Positions 8,450 through 21,370 of a stretch of 22,026 bases of DNA are shown here, one piece after another; position 1 is the first letter of the stretch; each line of letters opens with the position of its first letter. A program made the position numbers and the translations under genes. The DNA lies in contig JAYMTF010001654.1 in the NCBI GenBank assembly GCA_036897485.1, positions 1-22,026 of the forward strand, read 5' to 3'. This stretch comes from Pelargonium nanum. Lineage: Eukaryota > Streptophyta > Magnoliopsida > Geraniales > Geraniaceae. A model generated the notes under the pieces. It was not told the DNA's origin, made no database searches, and saw nothing but the letters and a program-made list of their open reading frames with translations.

Positions 8450-10419
8450 ATGGGTGAGGCTTGTATAGAAAATGCAAAATATAGATACTTGCATGACCAG
8501 AAGTGGCCAATTGAAGCAATTGATGTGCACCATGTTGTTGTGAGGAGGAGCACTGTAAAGGGTATAATTATATGCTTCACTTCTCTTCTTTCTTTGGCAA
8601 GTGCTGTGTATCTTTACCCTATCAAGGTATGGTTCTGCTAGTTATTTAACTTATTTTGTTGATTGAAGTTCTGGTTCATGGGTGTTTTTAGTTTATATGT
8701 TTGATTATAGGCCTGTTTAGTCATTTTTTTAGGTGGACAATGAACATTTGTGCTTCTGATAGGACTATGAAGAAAGTCGTCTGAATATATTATTTATTTG
8801 ATTTGCTTAATCAGCGTGTTTATTGTTTCACTTTACTGGTTTTTAGTTTATATGTTTGATTATAGGTCTATTGAGTCATTTGTTAGGTGGGCAATCGACT
8901 TTGTGCTTCTGATAGGACTATGAAACTCAGTTGAATTTGTTAATTGTTTCATGGATTCTTGTACATGCACATTTGTTCTATCAGCGTGTTTATTGTTTAA
9001 TTACAAGTCTATTCAGTGATTTGTTTAGTGGACGATCAACATTTGTGCTTCTGATAGGACTATGAAACAAGTCATTTGAATTTGTTATTTGTTTCATGGA
9101 TTCTTGTACGTGCACATTTGTTCTATCAGCGTGTTTATTGTTTCACATGATTAGTTCTCAAGAGGAACTTCTTATCACAGGGTTTTATATAAGTGTTGAG
9201 GGAAACTACAACGTGAATATTACTCATGCACACAGATTTGTTACAATTGTACTTCACAAAGTCTTGATAATACTGCTAATTTTCTGCATTTGCTTGTGAA
9301 TTTTTGGCCACTTTCTGAAGAGTCTGACGTTATTGTGATACCAATATCAGGACCAGTCAATTACATTTATGTGTCTGAGCTTTCTTACTGGTGTACTTCT
9401 TATCCAATTATTGCTTTTGAAGCCCATAAAGAAAGGTGAGATTGTGAGAAACAGGGTTTTGGTGCTCGGAATTGTCATTATTTACTATTTCACTTTGAGA
9501 AAACCAACTGCTATAACTGCATCATGTGTTGCTTCATTATCTAAAACAATTTTTAACATGTTTTTTAACTACCCAGAGTCGGTCACGGTTATGCCATCTT
9601 TTGGGGTTCAACTTGAAACTCATCATGTAAGGTGACTTCCTCGTCTTCTCTCTCTCTCTCTCATAACTCGTTTGTGAATAAGTAAAAAATTCTCATATAT
9701 ATATATATTGGTTTAGTAGCAAGTTTACAAGTTTTCTCGAAGGGTAGTCTTGTTTCCAATGCTAGTATCTGCTTATGTACGAGTAATTTGAAGAGATTAT
9801 ATTGTGTTACATACATAGCAATTGACCATTTGATAAAATAATGAGGATATCTATTTCAATAGTTGAAATGATGAACCAATCTGTTTTGGAAAAAAAGATA
9901 GCCTACTTAACATTAGTCAGGAATTTATCTTTGAAATAGAATTATCAGTTAAAAAGAACGAGTATCTTGTTTCTACCATTCAGTATTGTACCCCTACACA
10001 TTTTTCCTCATTAAATTTCCAACATCTGTGTCTCTCGGGCCTGATAATGTTTCCATGGCGTTTCTAACTCAAAATTTTATAGTTAACCTTGCCTCGTCCT
10101 TGAAGGCAATCTGGCAAGAGTTGAGCAGTTAATATCTACATCAATAATAAGCTGATGGGTTAAGACAATCATAGGTTTTTTCTAACATGATTCCGACCTA
10201 TTTCTTTTAATCTTCATTTATTTATTCTTTTGGCTGTAGTGGAAGAATTATCCGTCGATTTATTCCCATTGACAAGATTTTGAAACCTGTGCTGGTAGAA
10301 TGTGTGACGCCGGTCACTTGCTTCTGGAGCTTGTCGCTCATTGTGCGTGGAGAAGAAAAACTGATGTTAGTATTCAAGGTAAATCAATATTTACTTTAAG
10401 CGTTTTAACTCTCGTGATA

Positions 10420-10463
<44 letters not shown>

Positions 10464-11035
10464 AATGAGTCTAAGCCAAGTTTTTGGCTTTGGCTTAGCC
10501 GTCAATGAGGCTACGACACCTCATTAAAAAAAATTGATCAACTGGGTTGCTCTGCTCCCACAATTAGGTGGGTATGAGTGAAATTTTTATGTAGTGTCAT
10601 CTTCTCGTTGATTTGACTTAACATTTCAAATGTACAAATTCTAACTTGATAGGGATCTTTCTTCATCGAGACATATATCTTGTTCTTATTATAAGATTGC
10701 AATTGGATCCGCAGATGTTTGGGCCATAAAAAAGTATGGCTTGGATTATATGTGTGTGTGTGTGTAGACAGTGTACTCATCAATCAGATTGACTTGTTAA
10801 AGTTGGCGGTCTATTATCACATAGTTAGAAGCAAAGCCAATGCATAAATCATCATTGACCTAGGGGTTTTCCTCACTCTCTGTTTATTTATTTTTACTGA
10901 ATCTTGAAACATGAATCAATTAACCAGGAATTACGCCCGCCAGCCAAAATGCTGATCCCAATTTGGAAGGCGTTGTGTGCCGCAACAGGCAATCCAGAGA
11001 TTCCAGATACAATATGTACTAAGGACAGTTCGTAA
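8450..11035 (+). CDS. PIGH: PIG-H, subunit H of GPI N-acetylglucosaminyltransferase
   Basis: Five coding exons: 8450-8626, 9351-9435, 9577-9631, 10240-10378 and 10928-11035, all GT-AG with consistent phases, giving 187 aa (human PIG-H is 188). PIG-H is an accessory subunit of the GPI-GnT complex (with PIG-A, PIG-C, PIG-P, PIG-Q), which transfers GlcNAc to phosphatidylinositol on the cytoplasmic face of the ER, the first step of GPI-anchor synthesis. Two hydrophobic segments at about 37-56 and 62-83 form a membrane hairpin. The PIG-H domain covers about 88-152, from ESVTVMPSFGVQLETHH through RRFIPIDKILKPVLVECVTP to SLSLIVRGEEKLMLVFK, then ELRPPAKMLIPIWKALC. The ATG at 8450 is the first in this frame after the 5'-UTR acceptor. 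The protein appears complete. Family is very likely; exon borders were chosen by hand. Confidence 0.9.
8627..9350 (+). other. PIGH: PIG-H coding intron 1 (724 nt) with a local tandem repeat
   Basis: The donor is AAG|GTATGG and the acceptor ACCAATATCAG. Most of the intron is the three-copy repeat at 8684-9146. No coding potential is evident. Confidence 0.8.
8684..9146. repeat. Three-copy tandem repeat, ~140-155 bp units, in a PIG-H intron
   Basis: Units start near 8684, 8839 and 8999. Shared landmarks in order are GATTATAGG.CT, a GTCATTTG.TAGGTGG segment, TTTGTGCTTCTGATAGGACT, ATGAA with TGAATTTGTTA, and ATCAGCGTGTTTATTGTTT. Units 2 and 3 also share GTTTCATGGATTCTTGTAC.TGCACATTTGTTCTATC, which unit 1 lacks, so unit 3 probably arose by a later duplication of unit 2. 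Unit 3 lacks the first ~19 bases. Confidence 0.85.
9632..10239 (+). other. PIGH: PIG-H coding intron 3 (608 nt)
   Basis: The donor AAG|GTGACT was chosen over the nearby CAT|GTAAGG because only it keeps frame into exon 4 and restores the family sequence HHVSGRIIRRF. The acceptor is TTTGGCTGTAG. Beyond the simple repeats noted, nothing is recognised. Confidence 0.75.
9646..9662. repeat. (TC)n microsatellite in PIG-H intron 3
   Basis: A short CT/TC run sits a few bases after the donor of PIG-H intron 3, followed at about 9695-9707 by an (AT)n run. These are ordinary simple repeats. Confidence 0.8.
10379..10927 (+). other. PIGH: PIG-H coding intron 4 (549 nt) with GT and GA microsatellites
   Basis: The donor is AAG|GTAAAT and the acceptor AACCAG. 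The intron holds (GT)n at 10421-10432, (GA)n at 10434-10462 and a second (TG)n at 10750-10766. No coding potential is evident. Confidence 0.8.
10421..10462. repeat. Compound (GT)n-(GA)n microsatellite
   Basis: GT units run directly into about fourteen GA units, a length likely to be polymorphic between individuals. Intronic. Confidence 0.9.
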
Positions 11036-11362
11036 TGCTCTTTGTGAGGAGCTTGGTTTTCATCTTCTTTGGCAGACTACAGATGTACTAACAACATCAC
11101 GAGTTAAAAGATATACTAATGTTGCGAGTTGCGCGCCTCATCTGACCGGATAAAGTTTGTATTTGTAAATGAAGGATTAGTTAACAAAAAAGGAATAGAA
11201 CAATTTTGAATGATACTGATGTCTTGTATAGAACAACAATTGTATCTTTATTTTGATTTGCTACAAAGTATTGAACCCTCAAGTTTCTGATCATTGGTGG
11301 TGATTTTCCTTGAACTGTGATGAATTTCTTATCCACTTATAGGAGGATTTTGGCATCTTTCA
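11036..11362 (+). other. PIGH: PIG-H 3' UTR and intergenic DNA
   Basis: AT-rich sequence after the PIG-H stop codon. The transcript probably ends within the first ~250 nt. Nothing else is recognised. Confidence 0.4.
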
Positions 11363-11480
11363 GTAGGGGTGGAGATTTGTGTTCGCGGGTCATTTTTTGT
11401 GTCGTGATAAAAGTTCATTATTTTGTTAAAACAGGTCAACTTGAAACCGCATACGTGACTTTTTTTGAACCAGGATGATT
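11363..11480. repeat. Fragment of a TAGGGGTGG...GTGTTCGCGGGTC-type element
   Basis: The sequence AGTAGGGGTGGAGATTTGTG followed by TTCGCGGGTCA resembles the left end of the CACGACACG repeat type seen in WOX13 intron 2. No matching right end is visible, so it is probably a truncated copy. Boundaries are approximate. Confidence 0.35.
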
Positions 11481-11782
11481 CTTGTCCCGTAAAAGTGAAT
11501 TTTAGCATTTTGAGGTATTTTTTGTGGCATATTATGTGTTGCATTGAAGGACTCAAATTTGAAATTGTTCTACAAATTTAGGTATTTGTGATCAATAAAA
11601 AAACACACACGAAATTACTCCTAACTAAATTTATTAATAATTAGGTAGATGGGGCAACAATTTGTTGAAACAGTTCAATACTACTAATATAAAAAAAATG
11701 AAAACAATAGAAGTATATAATATAGTTTTTTTAAATGCATATTATGTAGTTAAAAGAAAAGAGTAAAATCCAAATAAATAAC

Positions 11783-12284
11783 GAAAATATTTCATTTTGG
11801 TCTCCTAATTATTTATTTTATTCTATATTGGTACCCAATTTAATATATGTTTCATTTTTAACCATACCAATGTTATTTTGTTTAGATTGACTCAAACTAT
11901 AATGATACCATAAAATTGAGATGTGACAACCACTATCTACATTATGCTTAAATTAGTTAAATTTACGAATGAAGACATTTTACAACAAAATTGTATAATT
12001 ATGAGTGCAAATTGGACAAAATTGTTATACTAGTAAATTTATCTATTTTAATGGACACATAGTCGCCACATAAAAGACAAAAAATTCAAAAAATTATTTG
12101 TCACGTTCGCTAAATTTGATGTCACTAACTAGTAAGAATAGATCAATTCAAAACAAAATATTACAGTTTTGTAACAAAATTAGAATAATATAGACAATTT
12201 AGAGATCAAATTGAAAAAAATAAATCAAATTAGATATCAATAAAAAAAAATCAATAATTTGATAGCAAAAATGGAAGATTTTTC
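11783..12284. mobile_element. Second foldback/MULE-like element, 502 bp, ~100-bp TIRs
   Basis: The left arm 11783-11884 (starting GAAAATATTTCATTTTGGTC) pairs with the reverse complement of 12172-12284 (GAAAAATCTTCCATTTTTGC), with shared blocks including CTATATT and ATTTTGTT. Its arms also resemble those of the 1481-2247 element (TATTGGTA/AATTGGTA, ATGTTATTTTGTT, and a subterminal AAAATT..GTGACAA.CAC segment), so both belong to one family. The interior is A/T-rich with no coding. No clean target duplication is seen. It ends ~100 bp before the TA run that probably serves as the next gene's TATA region. Confidence 0.6.
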
Positions 12285-12386
12285 AATAATAAAAAAATGG
12301 GGTTTTGTGTAGAGTTATTTACAGTTACATGGGTTTGCGTATTGAGTTTCTACTTCAAGAACCGATAAAAATTCTCTGACACCATA

Positions 12387-12408
12387 AATATATATATATA
12401 TATATATA
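12387..12408 (+). promoter_or_regulatory. (TA)n tract, probable TATA region of the 366-aa protein gene
   Basis: An uninterrupted TA run lies 40-60 bp before a CT-rich stretch (12450-12540) that looks like a plant 5' UTR. The position fits a core promoter; the start site is inferred. Confidence 0.4.
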
Positions 12409-12492
12409 ACACAAAATAAAAATAAAAATAAATAATCGTCTCAATCTCTCACCAGGACTTCTTCTTCTTCCTCTTTCTCTCTCTATATCCCA

Positions 12493-12501
12493 AAACCCTA
12501 A
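12493..12501 (+). promoter_or_regulatory. Telo-box (AAACCCTAA) in the putative leader
   Basis: This is a perfect match to the plant interstitial telomere motif, common just downstream of start sites in genes expressed in dividing cells and recognised by TRB and related factors. It sits in the CT-rich leader of the gene below. Confidence 0.45.
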
Positions 12502-12580
12502 TTTCGATAACTGTCGCCGTTTCTCTCTCCCCATATATCCATTTCTGCAATTCTCTTCCGACAATTCGCAGAATTATCAG

Positions 12581-13247
12581 GTACTTGTTTTAATTTTTTG
12601 TTGTGCTCATCGGACCATTTCTTTACCTTCAGCTTCACGGATTTAGCTGTTGAAACGCATCAACTTGATTGGATTTGTGTAATTCTCTTGAATCCGGATT
12701 GGATTGGGTTTGGAATTTGGTTAAATTCTATGTTTTTGATGATCATCGAGATAGTGTGAGAGAAAATTGTTTTATGATTGAATCTGGTGTTGATGAGCTT
12801 AGAATTGTACTTTCTGGCTGTTTCGGTGGTGCGGAGGTTTTGAATTTTCTGAATTGTTGTTGATTGTGGTGCTCTCTTTGGTTGGGGAATCACTGAGCAG
12901 TTGATAAGATTTTGTTTCTTCAATTAGAATCAAATTATTTGTTTGAATATCTGTTTTGAGGTCTGGCATCATGTGGTTGTTGCTGCTACTGGTTCTGAAG
13001 TCTGATGCTAATGAATTATGCAAGGTTTTAGGTTGTGTTGATTTTTAGGGTTTTATTTTTGGTGTATGGATATCTGTGTTTGATCCAAGCAAGGTGATCT
13101 GTATTCCAACTTGGTTTGTTTTGGATTTTTTTGTTTGTTTAGTTTGATGATTACTTTGTTTGGATGTTTCGGATTTTCCAATGTTGGTGGTTTAGTTATG
13201 AATTCAATGCTGATATCCGAATTGCTCTTGTTTTAGCATGATTGTAG
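12581..13247 (+). other. Probable 5'-UTR intron of the 366-aa protein gene
   Basis: The donor is ATTATCAG|GTACTT at 12581. Acceptor candidates are GCTCTTGTTTTAG (ending 13236, better T tract) and GATTGTAG (ending 13247). The sequence between is T/G-rich and typical of a plant leader intron, which often raises expression. The exact acceptor decides which upstream ORF remains in the mRNA. Confidence 0.45.
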
Positions 13248-13301
13248 ATGGAGTGGATATTGTGTACTGTGTTGAGAATGATTTGTGATTTGGGGGTGTG
13301 A
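13248..13301 (+). promoter_or_regulatory. Upstream ORF, 17 codons, in frame with the main ORF
   Basis: ATG at 13248 opens 17 codons (MEWILCTVLRMICDLGV) ending in TGA 13299-13301, 24 nt before the main ATG and in the same frame. If the upstream acceptor at 13236 is used, an overlapping 16-codon ORF from ATG 13238 to TGA 13288 is also present. At least this ORF is in the mRNA whichever acceptor is used. Any effect on translation is inferred. Confidence 0.4.
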
Positions 13302-13325
13302 AGCGATTTGATTAGAGGAGGAATA

Positions 13326-14426
13326 ATGGAGGCTAACATGTGCGGCATCAATCACTTGGATTCTGATGTTCTTTTGCCTCCTCGGAAGCGTCTCCTTGCT
13401 GGACTGAAGAAACAGAGTTCTGATGCAGATGTTGCTCTGCGTCCAGCTACAAATGATGGTTCTAGCTCTTCATCGAGTGAATTCAATGCACGTCTTAACA
13501 ACTTGTTGAGCTCTCACTCGAATAAACCTAATCTCTCGCCTGAGGAGATTGTGGAGGCCTCGAGATCTGCAGCTATTGCTGCATCTAGGGCTGCACAGGC
13601 TGCTAGATCTGCAGCTGAAGAGAAGGCTGCAATTGCTGCCAAAGCAGTTGCTGCTGCCAAGAGTGCTTTGGACTTGGTTGCATCTATGTCCGAAGAGGCG
13701 GTTGGTAAAGAAAGAGGTCCGAAGAGGAACAAGCTGAAGAAGCATGTTCCAGTTCAGCTCTTGTACAAAAAGCATCGGCCAGTTGAGAATTTCAACAAGG
13801 ATGAAGAGTTGGCTCGTAAGTTGCATCGTGCAATAAACAGCTCCCCGAGAATCTCGAAGAACTCCTCAAGTCCTGAATCAAGGCGTCATAAACATAAGAA
13901 GCCCAGGTGCTATCCCGCTGAAACAACCGGAGTTTCGAATGGAAGTGTAGTTCTGGAAGGAAACCCACCTTCTTCATACAATGGTCATGCAGTGGCACGC
14001 AAGGTGGATTCTGAGGGATCCAAAAAAGAGGGATACATGATTAGAGGAGATGATAAGGCAATGAAGTTCAACGCATGTGACCAATCAGAGAGGTATGGTG
14101 GAGAAGCAGATACAAGTCAATCAAAGGAGAGAACACGGGAAGATGTGAGCTTGTCCAGTAGAAAGAGGGGAAGAGTGAAGCTAAAGAAGTTGCCTTTAAG
14201 TATTTGTAATTTTAGGGATCAATCAAATCCTAAGGAAGAATTGAGTACTAGAAGGTCCACATTAACTGAAAAGGCCATTGACAAGCCTAATGGCAGCAAG
14301 ATGCGCTTGTTTCCTATGGAGCCATCAGCTGATGGCGTGATACCCATTGAGGCTACATCAAGGTGGAAATGCCAGGAGTTCAATGCACCTGCATGCGTCA
14401 AACCAAATAAAGTCGTGCAATCATAA
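13326..14426 (+). CDS. Plant-specific Ala/Lys-rich nuclear-type protein of unknown function
   Basis: A single coding exon of 366 aa. ATG 13326 is the first in frame after an upstream stop; Met5 (ATG 13338) is an alternative. The N-terminus has MCGINHLDSDVLLPPRKRLL (5-24), which looks like a conserved motif of an uncharacterised plant family. Residues 71-124 form a long Ala-rich helix (SRSAAIAASRAAQAARSAAE and on), possibly coiled. A basic block follows at 128-152 (KRNKLKKHVPVQLLYKKHRP), then DEELARKLHRAINSSPRISK (159-178). The rest is Ser/Lys/Glu-rich and probably disordered, with basic clusters (RRHKHKKPR; RKRGRVKLKKLPLSIC) that could be nuclear localisation signals. From memory, the Arabidopsis counterpart is AT4G35510, loosely annotated 'PHD finger-like', but no Cys/His zinc-binding pattern is visible here. 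Function is unknown. Confidence 0.85.
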   Translation: MEANMCGINHLDSDVLLPPRKRLLAGLKKQSSDADVALRPATNDGSSSSSSEFNARLNNLLSSHSNKPNLSPEEIVEASRSAAIAASRAAQAARSAAEEKAAIAAKAVAAAKSALDLVASMSEEAVGKERGPKRNKLKKHVPVQLLYKKHRPVENFNKDEELARKLHRAINSSPRISKNSSSPESRRHKHKKPRCYPAETTGVSNGSVVLEGNPPSSYNGHAVARKVDSEGSKKEGYMIRGDDKAMKFNACDQSERYGGEADTSQSKERTREDVSLSSRKRGRVKLKKLPLSICNFRDQSNPKEELSTRRSTLTEKAIDKPNGSKMRLFPMEPSADGVIPIEATSRWKCQEFNAPACVKPNKVVQS

Positions 14427-14990
14427 TATCCAAATCCTATGGTGGCATTAGGGCCATAATAGAATTTGATAGATGAGGTAGAATTCGTGATGCTTTTCTT
14501 ATATCAAAAGTTATATTTTATTTTATCGTATCTAAATTTATTTTATTTGGTTGTGTAATGAACTTGATCCGACTAAGAATGTACATTACATTTTTGCTTG
14601 CTTGCATCCACCCCATAATTTCAGTTGCAGTCAGATGCTTAACAAAGTCGGGATACGGTAACAGAAGAATGCAATAATTTGGATATTACTTTGTTGATAT
14701 GCTTCATAAGCCTGCTTCAATTAATGTCTTGTAATATCAGAACAGTATTGTTATCATTTTGTTGTAGTTTTCTTGATTCCAATGCTTTATCTTTTCTGTT
14801 TCCTTCTTATTTTGAAAGTTATGTATTGTTGATTCTTTCTTACACACGTTTATTATAAATGTATGTTTCGTTTATGGTATAAGAGTGTAATGAAGAGAGA
14901 CATTTAGGGGTGAAAGTTTGCTATAGATAATATTATTAGCGAATCAATAATGAAACTCACTGCTCATCCTTCGTATTCTATAGTTCTGCA
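14427..14990 (+). other. 3' UTR and downstream DNA of the 366-aa protein gene
   Basis: T/A-rich sequence with no coding potential. The 3' end of the transcript probably lies between about 14580 and 14760, where TTGTAAT and T-rich stretches occur. No repeat or RNA gene is recognised. Confidence 0.4.
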
Positions 14991-14993
14991 GAG

Positions 14994-15053
14994 TTCAAGG
15001 GTCGAGAAAGTCCGGGCATTTGATAGATCAACTCTCTTGAAGGCGAAGAAACG
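14994..15053 (+). other. Orphan exon-like segment
   Basis: TTCTGCAG is followed by a less AT-rich open stretch that reads SSRVEKVRAFDRSTLLKAKK, then a GGGTAC donor-like site. It looks like an isolated internal exon, either an alternative last exon of the upstream gene or a gene relic. I cannot assign it to a family and no partner exons are seen. Confidence 0.2.
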
Positions 15054-15635
15054 GGTACTTTCCTTCACCATTTAGTTCTTTTACCCGTGTGCTTTCTTCC
15101 ACCTAATCAACAGTCCCAAAAGTGTCTCGAGCTCTGCTTCTAGATTTGGCCTTTTAGGCATTCAGTTCATCTTTCTTGACGCACGCAGTATGTTGCTTAT
15201 ATGATTTCCAGCCTTTTCATGTACAGAGTTACCGACCATTGGTGGATTGTCATCTTATGTTTTTTGTTTCATTAGTTTATGTCATTTTTCAGTTTGTTGT
15301 AATTATATATATAGCACATGTGTGATTACAACTTCTCTTCTAATAAGTTGGACAATTTAGTGCCCGTGAAATTTCCGAGTTGTAAGACCATTTTGAAGTT
15401 CAAAACTACTGTATATTTGATCGGGAATAATTAGAAATAGTGTTGTACGTCATTGTAGATCAGCTGATTTGCTTTAAATCAAGGATCATTTTTAGACATC
15501 ACCTATAATATTGTTTTACATGAAGTTTATTTTTCTGTAATGCTTGTTATTGTTGTGCTTCAAGGTTTAGCATTTATTTCCTGAGATTTTTTTTTCTTGA
15601 TGTCATGACTGTTGAGACCCCAGCTAGCTATTTCT

Positions 15636-15838
15636 AGATACTCTTCTGTGTTTCGGATTGATAAAGACTAATTCTGATTCGTACAGATCGGATTTTGGAT
15701 TTTAGTGTAAAATATGCCAATTCGCGTGGATTTGTCCTATTGGATCCTATATGATCCAAAAGTTGGCTTGATCGGATTGATTTTAAGTCAGATTGGATTT
15801 TGGATTTCCGCTGATTCAGATCCAAATTGTCAGCTCTA
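15636..15838. repeat. hAT-like short repeat with end AATTGTCAGCTCTA
   Basis: The right end, reverse-complemented, starts TAGAGCTGACAATTTGGATC, the same style of terminus as the element at 3028-3350. The interior repeats GGATTTTGGATT and GATCGGATT blocks. The left end (around TAGATACTCTTC) and target duplication are unconvincing, so the left border is tentative. Confidence 0.35.
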
Positions 15839-16446
15839 CTGTGATAGGGTTATATATGTAATCACTTGTGGGTATTTGAATGCCTGACCGATTGTTGAAA
15901 CGACCGTTCGGTTCTTAGATGGCCCGAATTGATCTTTAATTTGACTCTTCAAATCCTTCTTTCTTGATTTGCCATCTGAGATCTATATCATTTGGCTTGA
16001 TATGAAGCAAGATGGTTATATAAAATTGAAAAATAGTAATAGTTCCATTAGTCTGAGATCCAAAGTATCCAACCACAGATGCAAAATAATAATGCACATG
16101 TTTCAGCAACATCTGCACATCCATGTGGTCACTGATTGATCATTGATTGTTTTGTCACTTAATTTATGATTAACCCTAGCATGAAACTGGCTTCTAGGTC
16201 ATAACCATTATTAGCTGGAAACAGTTGTTAGGTTTTTTCAAATTGTTCATTGTTTTTGTTTTTTTTGGCATCATCAAATTGGTCTTCATATATGGTGCAT
16301 AAAAATTCATTCTAAAATCGGTTTCTAGTAGGCCGACATTGTGTACTAACGATCGAGTCATCACTCGTTTTCATGAAATTTTGGTAGAATTCAGACCAAG
16401 TATGAGTCTAAAATGGACCTTGGTTAAAATATGAAAGAAGTCGGAA

Positions 16447-16545
16447 CATGTCATCATTATTCACTAGAAGACGTCATCATGACATCATCAACAACCAATT
16501 CGCGACGAAGTGTCATCATTATTCACTTTTTACAAGTATAAATAC
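16447..16545 (+). promoter_or_regulatory. Promoter-like patch: TGACG/TGATGAC cluster plus TATAAATA
   Basis: The direct repeat GTCATCATTATTCACT occurs at about 16449 and 16511, flanking AAGACGTCATCATGACATCATC, which resembles as-1 (TGACG) elements bound by TGA bZIP factors. TATAAATA follows at 16537-16544. No gene follows on this strand before the SRPK 3' end. It may be the promoter part of an old LTR-like element or chance. Confidence 0.3.
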
Positions 16546-17153
16546 TCTTCATAAGGAAAGTAAAATATTCTCATATTGCTTTTGAAACATTGTGACATTT
16601 CTGATTTGTCATATTTTCTCTAAATTTTCTAAATACGTATAGAGTTCTTCTAAACTACACAACTATCTTGCTCCTACTTAAAATAGTAACTTCAACGAAA
16701 TTGTGCATAAGATATTGCTTAAAGAATTAAAGTCGCCGGTTTTACCAAAATACAATCTCGCAAACTTTCTTCTATATCCTATGTGTCACCTCCTTAAAGT
16801 TCCCTAAATGTGCTGCCAAAAAGATTATGATTATGAAGCCAAAAAGCCATTCAAACCTCAAAATCAAAGCAAACATCATTTCAATATTTTCCTTTAAAAT
16901 GGCTAATGTAGTGGACAATGCACATAACACCAGAGAAAAAGTTGTATCAGCATCATATTTCTCTTCTTTTTGTCATTTCTCACAAAGAGAAACACAAAGA
17001 TTGTCACTATATTACATTTTAGTTAGTAAAAGAATCAATCATATTTTAAGTATAAACACAAAATTACATGACAATCAATAATCATACAGGGTGAAGGGAG
17101 GAGAGGCTTCAAAATGGTGTTGTTGTGCTTAATAAAACTTCTGATCTGTTCTT

Positions 17154-20840
<3,687 letters not shown>

Positions 20841-21133
20841 GGTCTGTAATGACTGTTTTGCCCCTGGTGGTAGTGTGGGGGTTGGTTTGTGGGTTGGTAA
20901 TTTTGGAGAGGTGGTGGGGGTGGAGTTGTCAATTCGGTGGGAGCGGTTGGGAGTTGGCACTTGTTTGTCATGTTTATAGCTATTTATATAAATATCTGGT
21001 AATTACAACATTCTTGTACAAACATGTATAGTTACTTTTTATGGGACATTATTTCTTCTATTATTGCACACAAATTTCTATTTTTATTTTGCTAATTAAA
21101 TTTAAAATTACCTTTTATTATAAATAAGCTAGA
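20841..21133. other. SRPK upstream DNA: G-rich then AT-rich
   Basis: A GT-rich stretch (20865-20965, on the minus strand ACCACC/CCCCAC repeats) is followed by AT-rich sequence. No gene or repeat boundary is supported. Confidence 0.4.
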
Positions 21134-21370
21134 TGTCACATACCGAGAGAACCAGACTTGCGCGGCGCCCCAAACTCCCGCATAAAGAGAGATGGACCAA
21201 CATTTTTCATGGGTGTCAAGTAACATAAAGCACATGTCCTAACAAAAGAGGTTATAGTTCCATGAGCACACTGATCAGCATCCGTCTTGCAAGTATAGGA
21301 GTAAACCGCATAGCGAAGACCACCCTTAATTAAGGCGCCTGGGGGAGACCCATTTTTTCGGAACGTGACA
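21134..21370. mobile_element. Solo-LTR-like fossil, 237 bp, TG...CA ends
   Basis: The segment begins TGTCACATACCGA and ends TCGGAACGTGACA, giving near-perfect short inverted ends of the TG...CA type, and it is flanked on both sides by TAGA, a likely 4-bp target duplication. It is notably less AT-rich than its surroundings. These features fit a solo LTR of a small LTR retrotransposon. No internal region or coding part is present. A short TIR transposon is the main alternative. Confidence 0.5.

Larger units (their letters stand above)
15054..17153. other. Convergent intergenic region between two genes
   Basis: Two kilobases lie between the 3' ends of the + strand 366-aa protein gene and the - strand SRPK gene. 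They contain a GGATTTTGGATT-rich repeat ending at 15838, a promoter-like patch at 16447-16545 and otherwise AT-rich sequence with no credible frame. The last ~200 bases are probably SRPK 3' UTR. Confidence 0.5.

Noticed and set aside
9369-9635. 88-codon frame read straight through PIG-H exons 2 and 3
   Set aside because: Translation across the intron at 9436-9576 is not family-like; splicing it restores the PIG-H sequence.
13470-13826. 118-codon minus-strand frame opposite the Ala-rich region
   Set aside because: Antisense of the GCN-rich codons of the 366-aa protein; no independent similarity.
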